This document shows, piece after piece, positions 1 to 6,007 of a stretch of DNA of 6,007 bases; positions within the stretch are counted from its first letter, which is position 1, and each line of letters opens with the position of its first letter. This DNA comes from an uncultured Cellvibrio sp. (GTDB lineage: Bacteria; Pseudomonadota; Gammaproteobacteria; Pseudomonadales; Cellvibrionaceae). Where the stretch lies: the NCBI GenBank assembly GCA_946482345.1, contig CAMLRJ010000231.1, positions 1 through 6,007 of the forward strand. The letters are read 5' to 3'. A model generated the notes under the pieces. The model was not told the origin of the DNA and ran no database searches. It saw only the letters and a program-made list of their open reading frames with translations. The position numbers and the translations under genes were made by a program.

Positions 1-2
1 AT

Positions 3-2771
3 CTGGCGAGTTTGATGGGCAATACGGATTCACCTTTACCTGCAATTAATCTGCAACCGATAAAAAGTGATCAGGATAATCGCGAATATCGTTATCTGGT
101 ACTGCCGAATAAATTGCGTGTGCTGCTGGTTTCAGATGCAACTGTGGAAGCCTCTGCTGCTGCGATTAATATTGCAGTAGGCGCGAACCAGAATCCTCCG
201 GATCGATTGGGGCTTGCCCATTTTCTTGAACATATGTTGTTTCTGGGAACAGAAAAATATCCATTGCCCGGTGAATATCAGCAATTTATTGCGGAGCATG
301 GTGGTATGCATAACGCATCAACCTCTGCAGAAACGACGCAGTTTTATTTCACTATCAAACATCGTGCATTTGAACAAGCGCTGGACAGATTCGCGCAATT
401 TTTTGTATCGCCATTATTTAATGACGTTTATGTGGAGCGCGAGCGTCAGGCAGTTGATGCAGAATTTTCAGCAAAATTACGCGATGATTTTCGACGTGAA
501 TGGGATGTGTATCGTGAACTGATGAATCCTCTGCACCCGGGGTCAAAATTTGCTGTCGGCAATAGCAGCACTTTGGCGGATGCACCGGATAATTCCGTGC
601 GTGAGGATTTGCTGAATTTTTATCAGACGCATTATTCAGCTGAAAAAATGACACTGGTTTTATTAAGTAACCAATCATTGTCGCAGTTACAGCAATTAGC
701 GGAACAAAATTTTTCGGCCGTGCCTTTGCGCGATACTGCCATCGAACCAACTTATCCGCCAATGTTTGTGCCGGAATCATTACCGCTTAGTGTTGAAATC
801 AAACCGGAAAAACAAATTCGCCAGCTGACTTTTAGTTTTCCGGTACCGCAATCCAAAGAATTGCTGATCAATAAACCTTACGACTACATTGCACATTTAT
901 TGGGTCATGAGAATAAAGGCAGTTTGATTTACATATTAAAAAATCTTGGGTGGGCAGAAAAATTAAATGCAGGTTTGGCCTATCCCAGTAAAGATGATGC
1001 TTTGTTTCAGGTCAGTATTCAGCTGACACCCTCGGGAGTAAGAACCAAAGATCAAATTATTTCATTACTCTTTTTTGTGTTGAAAGAAATACAATCGCAT
1101 GGCATGAGTGAATGGCGTTATCAGGAATTGAAAACCATGGGTGAAAACCAATTCCGTTATGACGAAAAAAAATCACCTATAGAAACCGTGGTTGGTTTTG
1201 CGCAAAATATGCAGGATTATCCAGTCAAGGATATTCTGCGTGGCCCCATGACTTTCCGTAAGTTTGATGAAAAACAATTGCAGGAATGTTTTCGCCATTT
1301 GCGCCCTGATAATTTATTGATGGCATTGACTGCACCGGATGTTTTGGCCTTGCGATTAACGGATATTTATTCAGTTCCTTACAGCGTCAGAAGGTCAATT
1401 CCTGAAATCCTGAGTATCAAACCTGGCACACGGCAACAATTTGCTTTACCTCAACCCAACCCGTTTATTCCGGAAAAATTATTTGTTAAAACCGGTTCCC
1501 TGTTAAATGACAGAGTATCCAAAGTGCCGGAATTATTGGTTGCCAAAAACCGCACCAGAATATGGTATTTGCAGGATCAGATATTCAATCGCCCGCAGAG
1601 CGCAATTAATTTACGCATTGTAGTGCCGCCCGAGAATATAACGGCTGAACGTTCAGCCATGAATTATTTATTTGGCAGTATGATTCGGGATCAGTTGAAT
1701 GACCTTGCTTATTTTGCAGGTTTATCCAACCTTGAATTTACTATTACGCCTCATTCGCGCGGAGTTGATTTGAGGCTTCTGGGGTTTTCCAATCGCCAAA
1801 GTTTATTATTGAATTATGTTATTGATGCGCTTGAAAAGCCGGACTTTACTGAAAACCAATTTACAAGAATAAAATCGGAGTTAATGCGTAACTGGGCCAA
1901 TGAAGAAAAAAATTTACCTTATCAGGTGATGATTGCTCGATTGCCATCATTATTGACACACCCTGAATGGTCTTCATCACAAATGAGCTCTGCACTTGAG
2001 TCAGTGACTTATGCTCAATTTTTACAATTTTCAAAACAATTTTTATGGGATGCCGAAATAGACGGGCTGATTTACGGTAATTATTTGCCGCAAGAAGCGA
2101 TGAAATTATCGGCGATTATTGAGCATGGTTTGCAATCACATCAGACGGGGCGCAAAGTGTCTGATTCGATTGTGACCATTATGCCGGAGAGTTCAGTAAA
2201 GCCATGGTTGTATACACAAGCTTTGCCTCATCAGGACAAAATTGTTGCGCTCTACATTCAATCACTTTCTGCGGTAGATGCGGATATTGCGAAAATGCAA
2301 TTGATTAGACAAATATTGCAGCCTGAATTTTTTCATCAATTGAGAACAGAAAAGCAGATGGGGTATGTTGTGGCCAGCATTTCCTTGCCAATCAAACAGG
2401 TAGAGGGCAGCCTGTTTATTGTGCAGTCACCCAGAATTGCTGAAAATGACATCGCCCAGGCAATAGATGCATTTCTGGATACAGGGGAAAGTTTGTTCAA
2501 GGAAAACATTGGCCAGTATAAAGATTCGTTAATACAAAAACTGAAAGAGCCACCAAGATCGATTCGTGAACAAAACGCTCGCTTTTGGGATGCAATACTT
2601 CTGGAGGATTTCCTGTTCAATCGCCGTCAGCGATTGGTAGATGAATTGCAGAAGCTGTCTACTGAAGAATTAATCGAGTATTACCAGCAAGTATTCCTGA
2701 ATAAAAATCGACGCTTGTGGATGTCTTCCGATGTTTTAAAAAGTGAACAAGGATTTCAGCCAGTCCTTTAA
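3..2771 (+). CDS. M16 family zinc metallopeptidase, pitrilysin (protease III)-like; 5' end probably outside the window
   Basis: This is a zinc-dependent endopeptidase of the pitrilysin/insulinase family, probably periplasmic, that degrades peptides and small proteins enclosed between two halves of the enzyme. Counting from the TTG at 12, the inverted zinc motif HFLEH lies at residues 70-74 (H70 and H74 ligands, E73 catalytic). E144 and E151 sit at the spacing of pitrilysin E162 and of the third zinc ligand E169. The C-terminal half keeps the LRTEKQMGY segment, where R778 and Y785 have the spacing of the insulin-degrading enzyme substrate-binding pair R824/Y831. All four M16 repeats appear present; no frameshift is seen. 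The frame is open to the left edge (CTG at 3). TTG at 12 and ATG at 15 are possible starts, but no signal peptide is visible. E. coli pitrilysin has its first zinc histidine at residue 88, so roughly 20 N-terminal residues with a signal peptide probably lie upstream. The family is certain; orthology to ptrA is likely but unproven. Confidence 0.93.
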   Translation: MASLMGNTDSPLPAINLQPIKSDQDNREYRYLVLPNKLRVLLVSDATVEASAAAINIAVGANQNPPDRLGLAHFLEHMLFLGTEKYPLPGEYQQFIAEHGGMHNASTSAETTQFYFTIKHRAFEQALDRFAQFFVSPLFNDVYVERERQAVDAEFSAKLRDDFRREWDVYRELMNPLHPGSKFAVGNSSTLADAPDNSVREDLLNFYQTHYSAEKMTLVLLSNQSLSQLQQLAEQNFSAVPLRDTAIEPTYPPMFVPESLPLSVEIKPEKQIRQLTFSFPVPQSKELLINKPYDYIAHLLGHENKGSLIYILKNLGWAEKLNAGLAYPSKDDALFQVSIQLTPSGVRTKDQIISLLFFVLKEIQSHGMSEWRYQELKTMGENQFRYDEKKSPIETVVGFAQNMQDYPVKDILRGPMTFRKFDEKQLQECFRHLRPDNLLMALTAPDVLALRLTDIYSVPYSVRRSIPEILSIKPGTRQQFALPQPNPFIPEKLFVKTGSLLNDRVSKVPELLVAKNRTRIWYLQDQIFNRPQSAINLRIVVPPENITAERSAMNYLFGSMIRDQLNDLAYFAGLSNLEFTITPHSRGVDLRLLGFSNRQSLLLNYVIDALEKPDFTENQFTRIKSELMRNWANEEKNLPYQVMIARLPSLLTHPEWSSSQMSSALESVTYAQFLQFSKQFLWDAEIDGLIYGNYLPQEAMKLSAIIEHGLQSHQTGRKVSDSIVTIMPESSVKPWLYTQALPHQDKIVALYIQSLSAVDADIAKMQLIRQILQPEFFHQLRTEKQMGYVVASISLPIKQVEGSLFIVQSPRIAENDIAQAIDAFLDTGESLFKENIGQYKDSLIQKLKEPPRSIREQNARFWDAILLEDFLFNRRQRLVDELQKLSTEELIEYYQQVFLNKNRRLWMSSDVLKSEQGFQPVL

Positions 2772-2819
2772 TTTGGCACAAAAAGTCTACTCAATCACAA
2801 AAATAGAAAGCTGTTTTTT

Positions 2820-2850
2820 TAACCCTTTATTATTCAGGGTTATTTTATTA
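2820..2850 (+). terminator. Possible weak rho-independent terminator of the M16 protease gene
   Basis: A 7-bp stem (TAACCCT at 2820-2826 with AGGGTTA at 2836-2842) encloses a 9-nt AT-rich loop and is followed by TTTTATTA. It starts about 50 nt after the protease stop codon. The stem has only three G-C pairs and the T tract is broken by A, so it would be inefficient. It is preceded by a run of seven T, not the A run that would make it work on the other strand. Confidence 0.4.
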
Positions 2851-2964
2851 ACCTTCCATCCTCTACTGTTCTACAACAACCTCCGAGTAAATTCAGTTAT
2901 CTCTTTTTGTTCATCTTCATTTCGGACCAGGAAGTGTTGTTTGTTTATTGGGATTTTATTCGTT

Positions 2965-2969
2965 GGGAG
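2965..2969 (+). promoter_or_regulatory. Ribosome binding site that sets the start of the 180-residue gene
   Basis: GGGAG lies 8 nt before the ATG at 2978, a normal Shine-Dalgarno spacing. The longer alternative starting with TTG at 2948 would place this motif inside the coding region and has no comparable purine-rich site of its own, so the ATG at 2978 is preferred. Confidence 0.75.
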
Positions 2970-2977
2970 AAAAATAT

Positions 2978-3520
2978 ATGCACCAATATGATTTAGCTGG
3001 ACTGGAAGCCAGTTTGAAAACCCTGGACGGATTTGAAAATGTCATGAAGCCATTTCTTTTTTTCTTTGGCAGACCTAAAACAGGGCATGAAATCTGGACA
3101 AAATCCCTGGTTAAACGTGCGTTTATGAATCACAAAATAGCGGATCTGCGCGTAAAGGATCGTGATGGTGCAGGTCAGTTTTATCAAATCTATGCGTTTA
3201 GCACAAAACGTACACTTTCTTCTGATGATTTGGCTGAGTTGCGTCAGCAAGCCAAACGATTTTCTGTTGATACAGTCAAGCGTGAATCCAATGGTTTAAA
3301 TTTGCTGTCCCAATTTAAACAGTTTCTGTTTGATGGCCCCGAGGCCAGAGAAATTATGCGGATGAGTCAGCCCAAATCTGGATTGTTTGTTTATCCTATG
3401 GCAACAGGAAATAAAATTACTCATTACCCAGTCGTTTTATACACTTATTCTGCAGGCGTGCATCGCTATTTTCCTGTAGATGCGAAAGATATTAATCAGT
3501 ATCTGGAATTGGAAGTATAA
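2978..3520 (+). CDS. Uncharacterised protein, 180 residues
   Basis: I do not recognise this protein. It starts at ATG 2978 behind a good ribosome binding site and ends with a TAA that touches a strong terminator; both support a real gene. The product looks soluble and cytosolic: no signal peptide and no membrane helix, only a short aromatic patch near residues 26-31 (FLFFFG) that is too short to span a membrane. The first ~20 residues and the stretch around 75-105 look helical and charged. The C-terminal third (residues ~130-165) alternates hydrophobic and aromatic residues (for example VVLYTYSAGVHRYFP) in a beta-strand-like way. No catalytic motif, metal-binding cluster or DNA-binding motif stands out. 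Base and codon use look like those of the neighbours, so recent transfer is not suggested. It is probably transcribed alone, because about 206 bp separate it from the protease gene and the next gene converges on it. A narrowly distributed, lineage-specific family is plausible. Confidence 0.8.
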   Translation: MHQYDLAGLEASLKTLDGFENVMKPFLFFFGRPKTGHEIWTKSLVKRAFMNHKIADLRVKDRDGAGQFYQIYAFSTKRTLSSDDLAELRQQAKRFSVDTVKRESNGLNLLSQFKQFLFDGPEAREIMRMSQPKSGLFVYPMATGNKITHYPVVLYTYSAGVHRYFPVDAKDINQYLELEV

Positions 3521-3547
3521 AAAAACCCGAAGTGATTCGGGTTTTTT
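3519..3547. terminator. Bidirectional rho-independent terminator between convergent genes
   Basis: A perfect 12-bp stem (3520-3531 with 3536-3547) encloses a 4-nt loop. The core is CCCGAA/TTCGGG, flanked by an A run on the left and a T run on the right, so each strand reads a GC-rich hairpin followed by six or seven T. On the + strand the loop is GTGA, which as RNA is a stabilising GNRA tetraloop. The last base of the TAA of the 180-residue gene lies in the left arm, and slyD ends 23 nt beyond the right arm, so the hairpin serves both transcripts. Confidence 0.93.
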
Positions 3548-3570
3548 GTGTCAGATATTTGTGCATCAGA

Positions 3571-4053
3571 TCAGTGATGATGACCACCGGCTCCGTGAGC
3601 GTGTCCATGATGAAGCTCATCTTCGGTTGCGCTACGTACTTCAGTAATTTCCACCGCAAAATTTAAATCAACGCCAGCCAGAGGATGATTGCCGTCAATA
3701 GTGACTGTATCACCTTCTACTTTTGTCACTGTCACTACTTGCATGCCATGTTCTGTTTCGGCATGAAATTCCATACCCACTTCAATTTTATCGATTCCGC
3801 TGAACATGCTTGAAGGTAATTCCTGAATCAAGCCATCATCACGCAATCCATAAGCTTGTGCGGCAGGAACTGCAACATTTAATTTGTCGCCGGCAATTTT
3901 TCCCAATAAAGCAGATTCAAGGCCGGGAATAATATTGCCTGCACCGTGCAAATAACTTAAAGGCTCGTGGCCTTCTGATGAGTCCAGCGTTTTACCGCTG
4001 CTATCGGTCAATGTGTAATGGAAGCTGGCAACGCAGTCGTTGGTGATATTCAT
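3571..4053 (-). CDS. slyD: FKBP-type peptidyl-prolyl cis-trans isomerase, SlyD type
   Basis: This 160-residue cytoplasmic protein catalyses cis-trans isomerisation of prolyl bonds and acts as a folding chaperone; SlyD also binds nickel and assists hydrogenase maturation in E. coli. The FKBP core is split. The N-terminal part covers residues 1-70 and contains the signature YLHGAGNIIPGLESALLG (34-51) and AYG (67-69). The insert-in-flap chaperone domain follows at roughly 72-125, ending near DGNHPLAG (120-127). The last FKBP strand is at about 129-140. The tail HHGHAHGAGGHHH (148-160) is a short His-rich metal-binding tail without cysteines, much shorter than the roughly 50-residue tail of the 196-residue E. 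coli protein and like that of Pseudomonas-type SlyD. The ATG follows a run of seven T and an AGG seven bases upstream, an acceptable but modest ribosome binding site. It begins 21 nt after the DUF3108 stop and may share that transcript. It ends at a strong terminator. Confidence 0.93.
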   Translation of the reverse strand: MNITNDCVASFHYTLTDSSGKTLDSSEGHEPLSYLHGAGNIIPGLESALLGKIAGDKLNVAVPAAQAYGLRDDGLIQELPSSMFSGIDKIEVGMEFHAETEHGMQVVTVTKVEGDTVTIDGNHPLAGVDLNFAVEITEVRSATEDELHHGHAHGAGGHHH

Positions 4054-4074
4054 AAAAAAACCTATAGTTGTGGA

Positions 4075-4830
4075 TTAAAATGTTTCAATATTTTTGCCAT
4101 TTATTTTGGCTTGTGTGATGTAAATAGTGTAGGCCTTTCCGCCTTCTTCCTGTTGTAAGCGCACTAATAAATAATGCCAGTCGGGTGCAACCCATGCATA
4201 GGTGACGCGTTTGTTGTTGCTGCGACTGCGTTTTACTTTGATGGCATTTACTTTGCCCAAGGGTGTTTCCAATAATTCTTCGCCCATCACTTCAAAACTG
4301 TATTCCTTTAATTCGCCGCCATCAGCGATTTGATAAGTAAATTTTTTCTTGCCTGCACGTAGCTCTTGCGCCAATTGAATTTGGTAACTGAGTTTGTCTT
4401 GCACCTGGTCAACAATATTCATTTGCCAGCGGGAATTATCAACGTTATTTAAAACCGATTTTTCCTGCCAATTAAAACTTAAATTTGCATCGCGTTTTTT
4501 CCCCAATCCGCGGCGTTTATAAACGTAATGCAATGGTTGAATGATTTTTTTATCGGCCAGCCATTGCATGCGGCTGGTTTCAGTAATGCTGCCAATCATG
4601 CTGTCGGCTTTAAATAATAAATCGAATTGTCCGTTACCCAAATCGGTTAAACGGTTGGTTACTGTGATATTAAAACCATAAAGTTTGGCTTTGTACAAAT
4701 TATCAAAAGTGACCGGTGCAGTAGCTGTTTTAGTAAGGTTGGTCTTTTTGTTATCGGCAATTGCGGGTAATGCCAATACAAACGACAACAACACACAGAT
4801 TACATTAGGCATACAAATTAAATTGCGCAT
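4075..4830 (-). CDS. DUF3108 domain protein, exported, 251 residues
   Basis: This is a secreted or periplasmic protein of the DUF3108 family, whose function is unknown; members are often found directly after purN in gammaproteobacteria. From ATG 4830 the protein opens with a typical signal peptide: Arg2, a hydrophobic stretch at about 10-22, and an AIA cleavage site after residue 25 before DNKK. The mature part looks rich in beta strands, with family-like features: a region near residues 45-90 (YKAKLYGFNITVTNRL through SRMQW) and TPLGKVNAIKVKR from 189, followed by YAWVAPDWHYLLVRLQ. The start at 4830 is preferred because AAGGAA lies 5 nt upstream and it gives a compact signal peptide. The ATG at 4854 would add eight residues and overlap purN by 11 nt, with a weaker GAAAG site. 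The gene follows purN by 13 nt and precedes slyD by 21 nt. I assign the family from its overall pattern and its neighbourhood. Confidence 0.85.
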   Translation of the reverse strand: MRNLICMPNVICVLLSFVLALPAIADNKKTNLTKTATAPVTFDNLYKAKLYGFNITVTNRLTDLGNGQFDLLFKADSMIGSITETSRMQWLADKKIIQPLHYVYKRRGLGKKRDANLSFNWQEKSVLNNVDNSRWQMNIVDQVQDKLSYQIQLAQELRAGKKKFTYQIADGGELKEYSFEVMGEELLETPLGKVNAIKVKRSRSNNKRVTYAWVAPDWHYLLVRLQQEEGGKAYTIYITQAKINGKNIETF

Positions 4831-4834
4831 AAAG

Positions 4835-4840
4835 TTCCTT
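4835..4840 (-). promoter_or_regulatory. Ribosome binding site that sets the start of the DUF3108 gene
   Basis: Read on the - strand, AAGGAA sits between the purN stop codon (4844-4846) and the ATG at 4830, with 5 nt between motif and start. It is the strongest Shine-Dalgarno match near either candidate start and supports the shorter protein. Confidence 0.75.
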
Positions 4841-4843
4841 GAA

Positions 4844-5503
4844 TTAGTGCTCATGACTTTCTATCAGATAGCCATGTTCCGGCAAAAGTTCATTGTCCAG
4901 ATACGCACGATTGTCTTTCATCACCAATCGACCTTCGGCAAACCACTTTACGGCCAAAGGATAAATAATATGTTCCTGACGTTGCACGCGTTTCGCTAAT
5001 GAACTTGCATCATCCCCTTCAATAATGGGCACGCTGGCTTGTATTGCACTGGGGCCGCCATCCAATTCGGCAGTTACAAAATGCACTGTCACGCCGTGGC
5101 GGGTTTCGTTTGCATCCAATGCGCGTTGGTGTGTGTGCAATCCCTGAAATTTTGGTAACAGTGACGGATGAATATTTAACATCTTGCCCAAATAATGCTG
5201 CGTAAATTGCGGAGTTAAAATTCGCATAAAACCCGCAAGCACAACTAAATCCGGCGAATAGTCATCAATCGTTTGCATTAATTGCTGATCAAATGTTTCG
5301 CGATTGGCAAACGTTTTGTGATCCAGCAACAGGGTTGGAATATTGGCTTGTGCTGCACGCGTCAAACCAAAAACATCGGGTCGATTACTGATAACGGCGA
5401 CTATCTCAATCGGTAAGTCGCCCGCTTGTTGTCCGTCGATCAGGGCTTGCAGATTACTGCCGCTACCGGAAATCAACACCACAACACGAATGTTTTTTGT
5501 CAT
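4844..5503 (-). CDS. purN: Phosphoribosylglycinamide formyltransferase PurN
   Basis: PurN transfers a formyl group from 10-formyltetrahydrofolate to glycinamide ribonucleotide, the third step of de novo purine synthesis, in the cytoplasm. The 219-residue product is close in length to the 212-residue E. coli enzyme. The phosphate-binding loop SGSGSNLQA is at residues 12-20. The catalytic triad matches E. coli N106/H108/D144: N110 and H112 in LNIHPSLLPKFQG, and D148 in ELDGGP. The C-terminal RVQRQEHIIYPLAVKWFAEGRL also follows the family. ATG 5503 shares one base with the TGA of purM (TGATG) and has AAGG six bases upstream; a GTG at 5506 is possible, but its spacing would be only about three bases. 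The overlap suggests that ribosomes finishing purM restart on purN. The gene appears complete and intact. Confidence 0.97.
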   Translation of the reverse strand: MTKNIRVVVLISGSGSNLQALIDGQQAGDLPIEIVAVISNRPDVFGLTRAAQANIPTLLLDHKTFANRETFDQQLMQTIDDYSPDLVVLAGFMRILTPQFTQHYLGKMLNIHPSLLPKFQGLHTHQRALDANETRHGVTVHFVTAELDGGPSAIQASVPIIEGDDASSLAKRVQRQEHIIYPLAVKWFAEGRLVMKDNRAYLDNELLPEHGYLIESHEH

Positions 5504-6007
5504 CACAAACCTTGTAAGTCCACTTGGTGTTCGCCCGCTTGTGCATCAGCGATATGGCCGATCACAAATGCATTCTCACCGGCTGCGCGCAAAATATTCA
5601 GGGCGTTATCTTTTTCAGATGCGGGCACCGCGATCACCATGCCCACACCGCAGTTAAAGGTGCGATACATTTCGCGAATTTGTACATTGCCTGCTTGTTG
5701 CAACCATTGGAATACGGGTGGGAATGTCCAGCTTTTGGTATTGATTACCGCTTTGCAATTTTCCGGCAATACCCGTGGAATATTTTCGGTCAGGCCGCCA
5801 CCGGTGATATGCGCCATGGCATTCACTTTTGATTCCGCAATTAATTTCAATACTGATTTTACGTAAATGCGCGTGGGTGCCATGAGTGCATCTGCAAGTG
5901 GTTTGCCGCCGCAGTTTTGGTTGAGATCGGCTTTGCTGACTTCAATAATTTTGCGCACCAATGAATAGCCATTGGAGTGCGGGCCGCTGGAGGTGAGGGC
6001 GATCAGC
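5503..6007 (-). CDS. purM: Phosphoribosylformylglycinamidine cyclo-ligase PurM, C-terminal half (start outside the window)
   Basis: PurM (AIR synthetase) closes the imidazole ring using ATP, turning formylglycinamidine ribonucleotide into aminoimidazole ribonucleotide, the fifth step of de novo purine synthesis. About 168 codons are visible, roughly the second half of a family of about 345 residues; the N-terminus and start lie beyond the right edge. Translation from the edge reads [19 protein letters not shown], the conserved segment at the start of the PurM C-terminal domain. It continues with [19 protein letters not shown], the glycine-rich [17 protein letters not shown] and [11 protein letters not shown], all nearly identical to the E. 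coli sequence as I recall it. The frame is intact to the TGA at 5503-5505, which overlaps the purN start. The protein belongs to the PurM/PurL/HypE/SelD fold family, but the motifs are specific for PurM. Confidence 0.97.
   Translation of the reverse strand, partial: LIALTSSGPHSNGYSLVRKIIEVSKADLNQNCGGKPLADALMAPTRIYVKSVLKLIAESKVNAMAHITGGGLTENIPRVLPENCKAVINTKSWTFPPVFQWLQQAGNVQIREMYRTFNCGVGMVIAVPASEKDNALNILRAAGENAFVIGHIADAQAGEHQVDLQGL

Larger units (their letters stand above)
2772..2977. other. AT-rich intergenic region between the M16 protease gene and the 180-residue gene
   Basis: This gap of about 206 bp separates two genes on the same strand. It is rich in A and T and contains one candidate hairpin (2820-2842) near its left end and a ribosome binding site (2965-2969) at its right end. 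I could not find a -35/-10 pair with good hexamers and 16-18 bp spacing, although the length and the possible terminator suggest that the downstream gene has its own promoter here. An open frame crosses the region from inside the protease gene, but it has no coding character. Confidence 0.5.

Noticed and set aside
418..780. A 120-codon open frame antisense to the M16 protease gene
   Set aside because: It lies entirely opposite the conserved zinc-binding region of the protease, and its translation has no recognisable features.
2948..2977. A TTG start that would lengthen the 180-residue protein by ten residues
   Set aside because: The GGGAG motif at 2965-2969 would lie within the coding region, and it is ideally placed for the ATG at 2978.
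2743..2991. An 82-codon open frame on the + strand running from inside the protease gene through the intergenic gap
   Set aside because: It starts inside the protease coding region, lacks a ribosome binding site, overlaps the start of the 180-residue gene and encodes a low-complexity sequence that follows the AT-rich DNA.
3571..3610. Short repeated GATGATG/GTGATG-like bases at the end of slyD
   Set aside because: They are simply the codons of the His-rich C-terminal tail read on the opposite strand, not a DNA repeat element.
4061..4088. A possible slyD promoter on the - strand: TTGAAA (4083-4088), 16 bp, TATAGG (4061-4066)
   Set aside because: The expected transcription start would fall at about the slyD ATG, and the -10 hexamer would contain the ribosome binding site, leaving a leaderless message. 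The -10 also matches the consensus at only four of six positions.
5426..5866. A 146-codon open frame on the + strand opposite purM and purN
   Set aside because: It is the complement of two well-conserved genes, and its cysteine- and histidine-rich translation is typical of a reverse-strand shadow.

Overview
The window looks like ordinary chromosomal housekeeping DNA from a gammaproteobacterium. The order purM-purN-DUF3108 is typical of Pseudomonas and Cellvibrio-like bacteria. The PurM and PurN sequences are close to those recalled for E. coli, and the SlyD protein has the short His-rich tail seen in Pseudomonas-type SlyD. The DNA is moderately AT-rich, which would suit a Cellvibrionaceae-like genome better than a typical Pseudomonas. 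That placement is inference; no rRNA or other decisive marker is present.

Layout. The left half is read on the + strand. It starts with a nearly complete M16 (pitrilysin/insulinase) zinc protease whose N-terminus probably runs off the left edge. Next comes a gap of about 206 bp with a possible weak terminator, then a 180-residue protein that I do not recognise. The right half is read on the - strand. Going from the right edge leftwards it holds the C-terminal half of purM, then purN, a secreted DUF3108 protein and a SlyD-type FKBP peptidyl-prolyl isomerase. The two convergent groups meet at a strong, perfectly symmetric hairpin with A and T tracts (about 3519-3547), which should stop transcription from both sides.

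How the genes work together. PurM and PurN both act in de novo purine synthesis: PurM makes aminoimidazole ribotide and PurN formylates glycinamide ribotide. Their genes are joined by a 1-nt stop/start overlap (TGATG), which suggests translational coupling. The DUF3108 gene follows 13 nt after purN with its own good ribosome binding site, and slyD follows 21 nt later, so the four may form one transcript. DUF3108 and SlyD have no known role in purine synthesis and probably ride along in the operon.

I found no mobile element, CRISPR array, tRNA, rRNA, phage gene or defence-like cassette, and no sign of a new multi-gene system. The least explained items are the unrecognised 180-residue protein, the placement of slyD at the end of the pur cluster, and the AT-rich gap at 2772-2977.
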